The notes below the pieces were generated by a model. That model searched no databases. It saw only the letters and a list, made by a program, of their open reading frames with translations, and was not told where the DNA came from. Below, one piece after another: positions 22,911 to 34,248 of a stretch of 64,000 nucleotides of DNA. The DNA is taken from the NCBI GenBank assembly GCA_002102555.1, contig MCFL01000100.1, forward strand, positions 1 to 64,000, given 5' to 3'. The position numbers and the translations under genes were made by a program. How positions within the stretch are numbered: position 1 is the stretch's first letter; the number at the start of each line of letters is the position of its first letter. Source of the stretch: Catenaria anguillulae PL171 (lineage: Eukaryota; Blastocladiomycota; Blastocladiomycetes; Blastocladiales; Catenariaceae).

Positions 22911-23810
22911 TCAAAAGGCCGCCTCACCGCCAGCATCATCATCGTCGCCGCGATCGTCATCGTCGTTCCAATACTTTTCAGCATTGTAATCGTCGTCGTC
23001 CGCATCGTCCTCTTCCCAATCGTCATCCTCAATCTTGTTTTCGTCGTCGTCGTCGTCGTTGGCCTCGTCGTCGCCTGCACCGTCGGCGTCGTCGGCACCC
23101 ATTTCACCCAACTTCATCAGATCCGCCATACTGAGCGACCGCTTTGCGGTTTGCGCTTGGTGATGCGTTTAGTCGGGTCAATAGTTGGGTGGAGTTCCTC
23201 GGGGAAAAAGGAAGGTCTGGGTGCAGTGAGTCGAAGTGATTAGGTTGAATGTTGCCCAAATGTCAGGAGACCCCGTTGGAGGAGCAAAACGGACCCAATC
23301 CAAGTGAGCTAATCTTTGGCCGATCAACGTCTGACGCACCGCGAGCGCCAGGCTTTTTCATGGTAGAAAACCGGGCTACCACGGGCACGCAGCCTTGTCT
23401 GCACGCTTGATCTGCAGGTGATACGCAGACTGCTGCATCTCCGCCAAGAGCGTGTCGGCAATCTCGAGCAACTCTTCTTCGTCGGCCGTCGCCTCTGGTG
23501 GCGGATCTACTTGCAATGGCTACACAAAGAGACACCGGGCCGCATCGCGGTTAACAAAAACATTCGCTCCCGGTCCGACATCGGATCACGGAACAAAGAC
23601 GCATACTGGGTACGGCTCGGGAACACGGCTAAACTCGAATCCGCCCATGGCCGGCCCCGTTCCCGCCAATGATGTGCTTCCCCCAGGAGCATTGTTTCCA
23701 AACTGCGGGCGGTCGGCGCCCGGAATGTGTGCAAATTTGGCGCCACGGCCACCGCCGCGCCCGCCTCGTCCTCGGCCGCCGCGACCTCCTGCTCCTCCGC
23801 GCGATGACAT
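22911..23810 (-). CDS. RNA polymerase III subunit RPC31/RPC7 (POLR3G-like), frame interrupted
   Basis: Exon 1 (23810-23607) encodes an RGG-rich N-terminus, MSSRGGAGGRGGRGRGG, then SRVPEPYP. After an 87-nt intron (GTATGC...GTGTAG), exon 2 from 23519 encodes PLQVDPPPEATADEEELLEI, matching the conserved RPC7 N-terminal block. Downstream coding-like pieces are ACPVVARFSTMKK (next frame), FFPEELHPTIDPTKRITKRK, and a strongly acidic C-terminus containing DDDDYNAEKYWNDDDD, the hallmark DYNxxYF-like end of Rpc31/POLR3G. This subunit belongs to the Pol III C82/C34/C31 initiation trimer. At least two joins (about 23410 and 23130) need one extra base, like other genes here, and one intron near 23.25 kb is unresolved. 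It is convergent with the phosphodiesterase gene. Confidence 0.75.
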
Positions 23811-25091
23811 GGTTGTGGAGAAAGTCTGGGTGTTGGGAGGACTGGGATCAAAGTGTTGTGGGTGTCGTGTGGTACATGGCAAGCAGCTGCATGGTCGTTG
23901 ATTCTGGAAAAGAACGACCAGAGAAAGCAATAACAAGCTCAGAGGCCAGAGAACACTGAGATGGCACACGTGATCCGTTGCCACAGGCATGGACCGAGCC
24001 CTGAACCGCAAATCCATCAACGAGCACATGCCTGCAGACCAGCCTGCAGAGAGAATGGAGGCTCAAGCCAAGACGAGCTGGCAGTTCACATTCCGTAATT
24101 ATTTGCTTGGGGTACAGACGCTCAAATCTATCGCGGTATGCTGCGGACGTGCATTGGCGCCCGGCCGACGGCTGTTTTCCATGGCACAACTGAACGGCCA
24201 TTGCTCGTCGACTCTGATTACGGCGGAAGGGATCAAGAACATGAGCCTGGCCAGGTCTGCGCTGCATTTCCAGGCCATCGTCACCAACGTTATTTCGGTA
24301 TACCCGCTCAGTTCCACTTGGGTCGCTGCGTTGCCGTGCCAGCTGCATCCTGACCATTGACTAGGAAAGGATCCGCCCGGTTCCCACATCTTGCCACTAT
24401 TGAGAAAGATGCAGGCAGCTGATGGTTAGAATGCGAGATCGGGATTCTTGTTTCGCACATGCACATAAACCTTGCCCTGGTTTTTTGGTCTGCAGGGGCG
24501 CAACAGGAGCAAGTTTACAGCCAGTCGACTAGTCCAGTCCTGCAGAGGGCATATGTATTTTTCACTTTGCACGCGTTTCTTTGGGTCCGCAGCTGCAGCT
24601 GCCGTCGTCCGCACACCGTGACGCTCGCCAGGGCAAACCGCACCAACCGCTGCCTCAAAAACGCAGACACTTCAAAGACTCGCAATGACCCTCTCACGCA
24701 CTCAGTCAAGTCCATAAACACCAACTAGTCCATGCATTCTCCGTAAGCAAACACTTCGACCGACACTCAAGCCTTGCTTCTCCTCGTATGTGTCTTCAAA
24801 TCGTTTGGACCGCATTCGGCCAACACTGGCGGTGGTGATGGACATGGCAGTCGCCTCGCACGTGGGCCGGCCGTCCGCCCTCGCCCATAGTGCTGCACAC
24901 CAGGCCGCGCACCGCACCCGGTCGACCGTGTTCTGTTCGCTGGCAAGCAATGCTGCCCGGCCTCATGACCACCGCAACCGATGCTGCTTTCTATCGTCCC
25001 GAGAACACATTTCTCACCTTTTTCCATCGCCATCTTGATCCCTTGCGTCGCCTTGCCTCATGACAGACATCTATCCTTGCCGCCCGCCACC
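23811..25091. other. Intergenic region between divergent RPC31-like and GNA1 genes
   Basis: About 1.3 kb with no recognised gene. A 123-codon plus-strand frame at 23989-24360 starts with ATG but resembles no family and has Cys/Leu-rich, shadow-like composition. The region must contain both promoters. Confidence 0.4.
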
Positions 25092-26108
25092 ATGATTGAC
25101 GCCAAATTCATTTCCGAGGAGGTCGCTGCGCAACTGCCCACCGGCTACGTTCTCCGTGCACTGGACAAGGAGGACTTTGACAAGGGTGTGTGCGTTCACG
25201 TTTTCCGCACTGTTGTTGTGCTGTTGTTGCGATGCACGAGATCGCGCGAGCGGGCGGTGGCGGACGAGCAGCGCGTCGTGTGGTGTGGAAGAAGTCGGCG
25301 AAAGTTGCAATTGACTTGAGCAGCTGCACCCGACTTCTTGGGACCCACCGCGTTTCATTCGCTTACATGTTTACGTCCACCGGTCGCCCTCTCGCGGTCG
25401 CTTTCCTCAACACCTGCCCTGATCCATTCAACCATACATACTCATTCACTCCTGTTTTCCTCTCAGGTTACATGCAATTGCTGGCGCAGCTCACTGTTGT
25501 CGGTGACGTTTCCCGCGAGCAATTCGATGGTCCGTGCATTCCGCTTTCTCACTCGGCTGCCAACGATTCCCTGGCCGATTTCTTTCGTGATATTCACCCA
25601 GCCGATTGTTCATGATTCAGAGCGGCTCACGTATCTCGCAAAACACAACGACACATACTACCCGCTGGTGATTGAGGACCGCAACACGGGCAAAGTGGTG
25701 GGTGCCGGCACTCTTTTCGTCGAGCGCAAGTTCATTCGCGGCTGTGGAATGGTTGGTCACATTGAGGATATTGTGGTCGACGAGAACCAGCGGGGAAAGA
25801 AGCTCGGGCTCCGGTATGTTGTGTGTTTCTGCTCGATTCAACGATATGCTCCAAGCTGACTCGCCCAACCCCGTCGTTTGCACTGCAGGATCATTCACGC
25901 ATTGACACATGTCGGAAAGGTTGCTGGGTGCTACAAGATCATCTTGAATTGCAACAAGGACAATATTCCATTTTACGAGAAGACTGGATTTGCGCTCAAG
26001 GTATTTTTTCTCCAATGTTTTCTTGCTCAATTTCGTCCAATCCTGACCCCCTTTTTCGCTTTGCATTGTCAATAGGAGGTGGAAATGGCCAAGTACCTTA
26101 ACGAGTAA
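25092..26108 (+). CDS. GNA1: Glucosamine-6-phosphate N-acetyltransferase
   Basis: Five exons (25092-25185, 25467-25529, 25621-25813, 25889-26000, 26076-26108) give 164 aa, typical for this GNAT enzyme. It transfers acetyl from acetyl-CoA to glucosamine-6-phosphate, a step to UDP-GlcNAc and hence chitin, glycans and GPI anchors. Family blocks are clear: RALDKEDFDKGYMQLLAQLT, VVGDVSREQFD, TYYPLVIEDRNTGKVVGAGT, LFVERKFIRGCGMVGHIEDI, then VVDENQRGKKLGLRIIHAL (the acetyl-CoA binding R/Q-x-x-G-x-G/A-like loop), YKIILNCNKDNIPFYEKTGF and the short end VEMAKYLNE. Intron 1 is 281 nt, over three times the local norm; the others are 75-91 nt. The ATG at 25092 has a good context (CCACCATGA). Confidence 0.95.
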
Positions 26109-26370
26109 GCAAAGGTGGACTCCTTCCCCATTGAAACCGTGTTGTCTCCATTTCCCTAATTACTGTCTCCACTCCTGAGCCGTCCCCAATCGACAAGGCC
26201 GTCGCCTGTCCTTGCACCTCCGTACTTTGCACATTTCTCCTCCTTTTAGTACCCATGATATGAGCCGAAAGCGGTCGCTCGCACGACCCTGACACAATAT
26301 AGACATCGACCAGTTTACGTTTGATCGACGAGCCTGTATAAGCGAGGTACAGTGACAACACATTCATGAA

Positions 26371-27384
26371 TCATTGCTCATCAGCAGCAGGCTGCCAGAG
26401 TGAACTCATGTGATTGACAAAAGAGATATCGTCCCGATTCACATCCCAGTCCCGCCCAGCCATCAACCAACCAAACGCCGCCAAACGATTCTCGGCAATC
26501 AAGCGCATAGTGGCCCACTCGGTTTCGGACCCATCGGCGTATCGCTTCCACCCAGGCTTACCTTGGCCAGCCTGTGCTGCATCAGGAATCCCGAAATCGT
26601 CGCCCACGGCCTCGTCAATCAACCCATCCTGCAACCCACGCGAAGTGGCATACAGAATCGACACATCAATTTTCTTTGCCATATCCTTGAGCGCCTTGGG
26701 CAACTTGGTCAGGTTGTCCTTTGTATCGCACGACGGATCGTCAATTGCCTGCTTGAGCGACAAGAGCACTTGCGCGCGCGCCCGCCAATACCACGCCTCG
26801 GCCTTGTTGAGTTCGGCAACCAACTGGGGCTCTGGTCGCAACGTGTGTGCTTGCGACAGAAACCGCTCAATCGACTCCTTTTTCGCGGGGACAATACCGG
26901 TCGCGCCCAACAATTGCGGCATCTCAAACCGGTGCGTATGCGCTGGTGCACTGGGGATCAGCCCAAGTGACCACAACAACACGCCAAACGACTCCCAGCG
27001 GCCCTCAAGCTCAACCATGGCCGCCATGGCCTCGGCGTGGCCCTCGGCCACGGATCCCAGCGGCTGGTTCAAAAACGTTTTCTCGACCGGTGTGAACGTG
27101 AGCATGTGCGCCGAAGCCATCAACGCCTCGTTTGCCTCAGCCACCTTGTCCTTGGTCTGCGCACGGATCGCATCGTTAAAGTCAGGCCGGGCATGCGTGG
27201 CGTCGTTGAGCATGTGCTCGAGGCCCCAGCGGGACAGCAGCAAGTGCGAGGCGGCGGCGCGGGCAGCGACCGACGAGGCCGGTTGTAAGCGGAAGCCCTG
27301 TGTGGCTGTATTGACGGCAGTGTGGATTGGGCCGTCGACTGTGGCCATGAGGCGAGGGAGGGTGGCGCGGAAGGCGGCGGACAT
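26371..27384 (-). CDS. DUF4272-like protein
   Basis: Intronless, 337 aa, soluble. The pattern AAARAAASHLLLSRWGLEHM near the N-terminus, the central WESFGVLLWSLGLIPSAP, and the C-terminal WATMRLIAENRLAAFGWLMA with GRDWDV resemble the DUF4272 family (early helical RS-R-xx-L block, WALGL-like block, final R-xxALxWL...WD block). That assignment is from memory of the family pattern, not a search. The function of the family is unknown. The first ~20 residues (MSAAFRATLPRLMATV) could be a mitochondrial presequence: Arg-containing, no acidic residue before D17. Absence of introns in a gene of 1 kb is unusual for this window. Confidence 0.7.
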   Translation of the reverse strand: MSAAFRATLPRLMATVDGPIHTAVNTATQGFRLQPASSVAARAAASHLLLSRWGLEHMLNDATHARPDFNDAIRAQTKDKVAEANEALMASAHMLTFTPVEKTFLNQPLGSVAEGHAEAMAAMVELEGRWESFGVLLWSLGLIPSAPAHTHRFEMPQLLGATGIVPAKKESIERFLSQAHTLRPEPQLVAELNKAEAWYWRARAQVLLSLKQAIDDPSCDTKDNLTKLPKALKDMAKKIDVSILYATSRGLQDGLIDEAVGDDFGIPDAAQAGQGKPGWKRYADGSETEWATMRLIAENRLAAFGWLMAGRDWDVNRDDISFVNHMSSLWQPAADEQ

Positions 27385-29124
27385 GGCTCTATCCTGGGTT
27401 GCTGGGAGTCAATATCAAGGACGGTTACATGGATGAGAATCAGGTAGCACTTGAGCGTTGGGTGCGCTATTGGCCATCATTGGACGAACCATCCCAACAA
27501 GATGATCTTCACTGGGTTGAATCGTGCATTGTGCGCGGACATGACGGTGCGTGGGGGTAACCGGAACACCTTAAAGGTAACCGGAATCGGCGCTGGTTTC
27601 GCAGTTGTTTATCGACATTGTATTACTGTTTCCTGACTTCAAACAACATCGCCCGGCTCAATGTAAATGTGTATACGTACAGTACCCCAAAACCACCACG
27701 CGTTATCAAACACGGGCTGCACCCGCCTTCTTCCTTGTGCCCGAGCGCCCAACTCGGTCCAAATTGATCCTCGTCCTCCTCGTCGCTTTGTTCCCACGCA
27801 CTTGGTGCTGGCTCCGCCGGAACCGGTTGCGCTACTGCGGCCTCGTCAACTCCCACCGTCAACACGCGCGCCCAAATCTCGGTATGCCTCGCCCGATCTA
27901 CCCCAAACGGTAGGCAGCTCCGCTCGACCCACCACGTTGCAACGTGGTAGAATCGCCACCCACCCTCGACTGCCGCCTCACGGCGGCATCCAACCACTGT
28001 GCCCTCACGCCGGCTAGCATTGGGTTCAGTGGCCAACGGGGCGTACATGCGCTCGAGTCACCAATCGAGCACGTTGACTTGGCCCGCAGAGGACGGGAGC
28101 AAAGGAATTTGGGCATCGATTGCGGGGCGAAAACGAACGTTGATACCGCGACCGGTGCCAAAGGTCAAGAAATGACACCTCGCCAGCCCAAACAATGGAG
28201 GGAGCCGGATCGGGGAGCACGTGCGGGCGAGGATCGCGGGATACTTCACGCAGAGTCCAAGCACTTCAGTCGCGTGGCGGGATCCGCGAACGAGTCTGGC
28301 ATGGGCTGGGCCAGGATCCTTGCGATGGCCCACACTCATCGACCCAAAATGCACACATTGTTCTTGGCACGCCTTGAGTGCCGCTTCAAGTCCTGCACGG
28401 CACATGGCCACGTCAGACACCTCGCCTTGTTGGCGCAAATCTTGGGCACGTTCGGGCTGCCAAATGCCCGCTGCTCCTTCATGCAACGGACAGATCCAAG
28501 GGCCCGCCCGACTCGCCGCAACCACAAACTCCTTGCGCCAAGCGCCGACCTTGTCGTCGCTGAGCAAGCAACAGGTGTTTTGCACTGACCCGAGCTTTCC
28601 GCCCGCCGTGACATTGTCCTTTTTCTTCGATGCACGTTTGTTCAAGAAGTATTTACTGATCTCCGAGCCCTGGTACCCTGATGCACATATCACCCTTTTG
28701 GCAATCGTCCACGAATGCATGCTTCGAGTATCGCTCCTCTTGCAAATCAGCATCGATGAACTCAGAGGTTCGGTGTGGCGAGGCCAGTCCATGCCCGTCC
28801 GGCTGGGAAACACATTCATCGACAGTGCACCCCACCAGATTTGCAGCACAAACATTACATTGGCGATGAATGTGAATTGGAGCGCAATGTCCCATAGCCG
28901 GTGGGAGCGAGCAAGCTGCGAGATGCGTGCAAGTTCGCTGGCAAGCTTCGTCCGCGTCACGTCAGATCGACGGGCCATTGTAACCACATGTGTGGGCGCA
29001 ACATATCGTAAACGAATCGTGGTGAAAATTCCGATGAAATTAATGCAACTGCGAGACATGAGAGCACTCGCTGCATTTGCCATGAATTGCCTGTGACATC
29101 CGTCAATACCCGAATACTCCAAGA
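27385..29124 (-). other. Unresolved coding-like stretch, minus strand favoured
   Basis: Long open frames occur on both strands, so none is convincing alone. On the minus strand, a 370-codon frame (29170-28058) and a following frame (28048-27623) read on in pieces, for example SEFIDADLQEERYSKHAFVD in one frame, WAGEVSFL in a second and GGWRFYHVATWWVERSCLPF in a third. An acidic run EQSDEEDEDQFGP lies near 27780. This resembles a multi-exon or base-deleted gene. I recognise no family. The right end is presumably the promoter of the Nup42 gene. Confidence 0.3.
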
Positions 29125-30895
29125 ATGCCCGTTTGGTAAGCCGTCGACACTGCCTCCAAGTCCATCGCACATCTTGCCGTCCGTTTCAATGGCCTAACAC
29201 AACGCTCTCACAGCAAACACTTTCTGCGCGGCAATTGCCGCTTTGGCAAAAACTGCCGCGACGAGCATCCGCCGCACATGGACCCTCGCGGGAACAGTGG
29301 CAGCTCTGGCTACTCGTCGTCGCCACATGCCTTTCAATCATCGAACCGCTTCAACCCATTGGCAAACAACAACAACGGCAACTACAACAACAATAATCGA
29401 TCCCGTCAAGGAAGCGGCGGTGGAAATGCCGAGCAATTAATCGACGAGCTTCCAGACCCACGCTCGGCTGAAGTCCAGTGCGTATACTTACCTCAATCCT
29501 TGTTGATCTTACACACAAACTATACTCACCGGTACAACCGATCCTAGGGCAATGATCGCCGTCATTCGAAAAGATCTGACCGAAGAGAAGCCGCAGTGGC
29601 CCTTCACCTCGTACGGCGCGCAAGATGTACCATGCTTGGCGAAACACCTCGATCAATCGCCCGAAGAAATTCATATGATGTTTTTGATGGACCCGCAACG
29701 TGCCGTACGCACCGCACCCACGCTCTCTCATTCACTCCGCTTTCTCGATTGACATGCGTCTCACCGTTGGCTCGCGTGGCGCCAATAGATCCGCTTCGTC
29801 AACGATCACATGGCCAAATGCAAAGCCGAGTACAACAAGATTTTCGACCATCTTCAACCATCGGCTCAACTGTTTGTGCGCGCGAAGCGCATTCTCGACC
29901 ACAAGAGGCAAGAGGTGGCCGAGGAGGAACGGCGCACAGGCGGTTTCTTTGCTGGGCAACAACAGCCGCACCGTCCACCGGAGCAGAGGGAAACGTTATT
30001 TGGTAACGGTGATGGGGGATTTGGTGCAGGATCGTCGTCATTTGGCGGTGGGCAGCAGCAGCAGCAGCAACAGCCGGGATCTTCAGCGTTCGGCCGGCCA
30101 TCTGCATTTGGAGCACAGCAGCAGCCGTCAGTATTCGGCGCTCAACCGCATCAATCAGCGTTTGGTGCCCAAACCCAACCATCCGCATTCGGCGCCCAAC
30201 AGCAGTCGACCGCATTTGGTGCGCAGCAGCAACAGCAGCAGCCATCACAATTTGCAAACCTGCAAAGGCCATCCGCTTTTGGTGCCCAGCAAGAAGCATC
30301 CCCATTTGGAGGTCAATTGCAGGCTTTGGCGTTTGGCGGCAACCAGCAACAGCCGTCGCCTTTTGGTGTCCAGCAACCGCAGCAACCCAACCCCTTTGGC
30401 GTCCAGCAGCCACAACAGCAACCGAACCCATTTGCGCTGCCGCAAGCACAACCATCCAGACTCGGTGCAAGTCAACCACAGCAGCAGCCGTCTGCCTTTT
30501 CCAACGGCCCCTCTGCTCCTTCAAATCCGTTCGCCAACGGCCCTCAACAACAGCCATTGGGATTTGCCAACCAGCAACAGCCGTCGCCATTCGGTACTCA
30601 ATCACAACAACAGCAGCAACCTCAACAACCATCGCCATTCGGTGGCCAACCGCCGGCGCAAGCCGCTTCCGCGGCTCCATTTGCCCAACCGGCGACCGCT
30701 GCACCTAAAGCAAATGGATTTGCATCCGCCCAGCACCATCTGCCCGGTACCGCTGCGCCTTCGGCTGCTGCAAGCGCCGAAGAAGACAAGTCTGGTCCGT
30801 TTGGCTTGAGTGCTCAGGATTACCAGGCGCTGTGTGCGCCGAAGTTTGAGCTGGGTCGGATTCCAGTTGGTCCGCCGCCGAAGGAGCTGTGTTAG
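29125..30895 (+). CDS. NUP42: FG nucleoporin Nup42/NUPL2-like
   Basis: Four exons: 29125-29135 (only 11 nt), 29214-29477, 29548-29704 and 29789-30895, in phase, 512 aa. The split first codons create the N-terminal CCCH zinc finger MPVCKHFLRGNCRFGKNC followed by RDEH, as in NUPL2. A helical middle (HMAKCKAEYNKIFDHLQPSA) leads to about 20 FG repeats of SAFGAQQQ/SPFG type in a Gln-rich region. The C-terminus FELGRIPVGPPPKELC matches the conserved Gle1-binding end of Nup42/NUPL2 (pattern F-x-LGKIP-x-x-PPP). Nup42 sits on the cytoplasmic face of the nuclear pore and stimulates Gle1/Dbp5 during mRNA export. The gene is convergent with the SLC7 transporter, with 139 bp between stops. Confidence 0.93.
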
Positions 30896-31034
30896 TGTTA
30901 GTGAGCAGAAGTAAATGTATGAATGACCATCACCGAACAGTCGTGTGAACAAAATGAGTGTATATGTATCCTCCAACAGTGGCCTGGTTAAAACTTACTA
31001 GTCAAACGTGTCGTCTACAATCCGAACTCGGTAG

Positions 31035-32975
31035 TTATTCTAACAACTCGACCTCCTCAGCTGCACCTGCCCTCCCCCCACCCACCCTCACAAACCCTGC
31101 CTCACCCACGCCCTCTCTCGTAACCCTCCACCTCCTAACGCCCTGCGCCACAGCCCACACTAGAAATCCAAAACTCATCCACACAACCAGCACGCCCACA
31201 CGCATCGGCTCGTTGATCACCGCTACACTCACCATCCACACGCACACGGCAACAAACACCACAGGTGCTGCCAAGTTGACCTTGAAGGGCCGCTCAGCGT
31301 ATCGCCACGTCGGGCTCGCGTACCGCAACACAATGACGGCAAGTGCCGCGAGCCCGTAAAACAGGTAGGATGCAAACGCGTACCAGTGAATCAATGTCAC
31401 CAGATGTGTCGAGAGGACCAAGGGCACTGCAAGCAGGAATTGCAAGGCAAGGGCGCGCGTTGGCGTGTGGCGCGTTGGGTGCACGTGTGCAAAGAGGCCC
31501 GGGAGGTGGGATTGTGAAGCAGCCGCAGTGATGAGGTGCGAGCCAGTGTAGAGGGACGAGGCGAGCGCACCAAAGGCAGATGTCACAATGCACAGGGGCA
31601 AGAGAATTGTGCCGAGTGAGGTGAGCCGGCCGAACTCGGCCACCATGCCGTGGTTGGACGTGGACAGGAGCGTCGTGGAGGGGATCACGATCAGGTAGGC
31701 CACGTTGGTTAGGAGGTAGCAAAGAGTGACGAGAGTCACGGACGTGAGGATGGCTAGCGGGAGGGTACGTGACGGTTGCATGACCTTTTCGGTCACATAG
31801 TTGAGGTTGTTCCTTCATTGGAAGGCGGGAAGTGAGTCAAGGAGCCAATGATGTTGAAACAGAAAAATGAGGCAGTCATCATACCATCCGTCAAATCCCC
31901 AAAGTGCAGCTTGCAGCGCAAGCAATATCGAATGCTGTGCCTTTGCATCCTGAATCCCGGTCGTCGGTGTCTTTGCAGCACCTCCATCTCCCGTACTTGC
32001 TGCTGCTGCTGCCGCCGTCTGAATCGGCTGCGCAGACGATCCTCCAGCTGACGCACCCACGACCAACGGGCCCAGCCCAGTTCCCTTGACCAATACCCAC
32101 ATGCCGGCGCCACAAATCAACGCCAGAGCAGCGACTTTGGCCGCAAAGAAACTTGTTTGAGCGCGATTCGCCAATCTCGGCGATACCGCATTCAATGCCG
32201 AGCCCAGCGCCAAGCACACGAGCGCAATGATGCGCTCCACGACCACCTCGCTATCACCCGCCTGTCCATCGACAAATACAATGCGGCACGTGTACTGGGC
32301 GGCAGTGGCCGCCAAAATGGCCGCCGTGCCCGACTTGAGCAACGTGACCGATGTCCAAATGAACGCTAGTGCGGGTAACCTGCCATACGCCTCGAGCAAG
32401 TACGCATACTCGCCGCCGTTGCCCGTGATCATGGTCCCAAGCTCGGCATAGCACAAGGCGCCAGACATGGAAAGCAGGCCGGCCACCACCCAGATCCAGG
32501 TGGACGCAGATGCGGATTCCGTGTAGGAGTATATGGGCCCAGGCGACACAAAGATGCCAGAGCCAATCATTGTTCCGACAATGACGGATATGCTTTCCCA
32601 GAGCCCAAGCCCATTGCCCTGTTCCTGGTCGAGCTCGAGCTGGTCTCCCGTGGGCCGCAGTTGGATGGCGGCAGAGTGCGAGAAGAGGTCAAAGGAGGAG
32701 CCCGACGAGGATGAGGAGCGCCGCCGAGGAGGCGATCGGGCGCGGGCGCCGCTGCTGGTGCCAGCCGCGTTGAGTGTGGGAGGGTCGGCGGCTACGGCAG
32801 ACAGGCGGGGCGAGTGTGAGGTGGAGATGGAGGATGGCGAGTGGGGCGGAAGAATGTGGTTCTGGTCGTCCGAGTCGGCGTCGTCGTGGTCATCAGAGTG
32901 GTGGTGAGGGTTGGTGGTGGCGATGGGTTTGAAGCCGAGGGCGGCGGGCGGCTGCTGTTTTGATGGTGGCGGCAT
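31035..32975 (-). CDS. Amino-acid transporter, SLC7/LAT family (APC superfamily)
   Basis: Two exons, 32975-31885 and 31812-31035 (72-nt intron, GTATGA...GAAG), encode 622 aa. A polar ~120-residue N-terminus (His/Asp and Ser-rich) precedes about 12 hydrophobic helices. TM1 carries the unwound substrate-site signature GTMIGSGIFVSPGPI typical of L-type transporters. GALCYAELGTMI, GGEYAYLLEAYG and, across the splice, WGFDGWNNLNYVTEKV are also LAT/SLC7 landmarks. These transporters exchange or import neutral or cationic amino acids. Fungal members act without the animal 4F2hc partner as far as known. An insert of Gly/Ser/Ala in the loop after helix 6 (near residue 330) is longer than usual. Confidence 0.92.
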
Positions 32976-33402
32976 ATTGGTGGTAGTGAGGGTGCAATGC
33001 TGTGGGTCACTCCAGTCGTTCCGTCACTGTAAGGCGATTCATGATTCATGATTGATTGATGGGGACTCGAGCTCGACCGTTTGGATATCATCATTGCAAT
33101 TGGAACGATTCGGTCACGTCACGTCACCACACGATCGCTCACGCTCACCGTGACCTGTGACGGCTCCACACACGCAAAGACACCTGCCTGGACACAAAAA
33201 TGCACGCTGGCGGCTCACATTGGCTGCAATGGAAACATGCAGCGTACACACGATGTATGTTCACGATGGTGGTCCAAGTCTTTTGGGCTGCAAGGCGACT
33301 GACACAGAGGTATTTGAATACATGACAGTGGTGTTACAGCGACACAGAACACAACAGCCAAAAGAAGGGCCTTCATCCGAGCCAGTCTACAGCCCCACCA
33401 CC
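32976..33402. other. Intergenic, nothing recognised
   Basis: Promoter of the transporter gene and 3' end of the membrane-protein gene, both minus strand. Short frames only. Confidence 0.5.
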
Positions 33403-34248
33403 TCACATCCTGCGCAAGTGGCACACAATGTGGAATGCTGCCACCAACCCGACCACGAGATGCAGCCCACTCACCATCCTGTCAAGCCAATACTCACTAT
33501 CCTCGCTCGATATCAGCGCGGGAACCACCATGCCAAACGCCGACCAAACCGAACTTGCAAACACAATCGTCGCCACCACGAGCGTATCCGCCAAGCCAAA
33601 CCACGCAGTTACCTGTTCCCACGACTGTGCCTTTGCCCGCCGTCCGAGAAGCACCATGGTCGCCAACGATGCCGGCTCCAGCACCAAGAATCGCGTCGTA
33701 TCGAATCGAGGAAGCGTCACCATCGCCCCGCGATACATGGCATGACACAGTACCCAGGCCAACGGGGACGCATTGAATAGAAACAAGCCTTGGCGATTCA
33801 CACTGACGGTGGCCCACTTCTTGAGCCGCATTTCCTGCACAAGCCAAGTCACGAGCAGAACGCAGTTGACGCGATGGAGCTGGCCACGAAGCGTGTCACC
33901 CGTGTGCAAGAAAAACATCATGGCAATGTTCCCGAGCACGGCTGCGTTGATGTACTGTGTGAATACAGGCAAATAGTCGTGCCGGCGGTGTGCGGGCAGG
34001 AGCGAGTAGGCAACCAAGGATCCAAGTCCGAGTGGCCAAACACCAATAAGTTTGATGAGGGAGCCAAGGTCCGATAGCGTTCCATGGTGTGTTGCCGCGG
34101 CGAGCGCAAAGTGAAGACATGATGCAATTGTCGTTGCAAAGATGACCGCGAGCAAAAGTCGTCCCGAGCGTTGCCAGAGCCGCCACACGACAAGGATGGC
34201 GGCAATCAAGGACAAGTTGATGATGGGAACTAGAGTCGAAGTGTCCAT
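33403..34248 (-). CDS. Polytopic membrane protein, family not recognised
   Basis: Intronless, 281 aa. Seven or so hydrophobic helices can be counted: residues about 7-22, 31-50, 63-83, 100-117, 126-141, 165-180, then 225-247 and a last one near 262-277. The N-terminus MDTSTLVPIINLSLIAAILV reads like a signal anchor. Short charged loops (RRHDYLPVF, RGQLHR, RLKKWATV) and the end CHLRRM fit an endoplasmic reticulum or plasma-membrane protein. No motif of a known transporter or receptor family was recognised, so I give no function. Codon composition is like its neighbours. Confidence 0.72.
   Translation of the reverse strand: MDTSTLVPIINLSLIAAILVVWRLWQRSGRLLLAVIFATTIASCLHFALAAATHHGTLSDLGSLIKLIGVWPLGLGSLVAYSLLPAHRRHDYLPVFTQYINAAVLGNIAMMFFLHTGDTLRGQLHRVNCVLLVTWLVQEMRLKKWATVSVNRQGLFLFNASPLAWVLCHAMYRGAMVTLPRFDTTRFLVLEPASLATMVLLGRRAKAQSWEQVTAWFGLADTLVVATIVFASSVWSAFGMVVPALISSEDSEYWLDRMVSGLHLVVGLVAAFHIVCHLRRM

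Noticed and set aside
22710-23243. 177-codon plus-strand frame rich in Val/Ile
   Set aside because: It is the reverse complement of the Asp/Glu run of the Pol III subunit; the hydrophobic look is a by-product.
23989-24360. 123-codon ATG frame between RPC31-like and GNA1
   Set aside because: No family resemblance, Cys-rich, and it lies in the expected divergent promoter; kept only as a note.
26414-27436. 340-codon plus-strand frame
   Set aside because: Antisense shadow of the DUF4272-like gene; Ser/Ala/Cys-rich without motifs.
28221-29096. 291-codon plus-strand frame
   Set aside because: Starts with ATG but has many Cys and Trp and no ordered pattern; minus-strand pieces look somewhat more protein-like, though the region stays unresolved.
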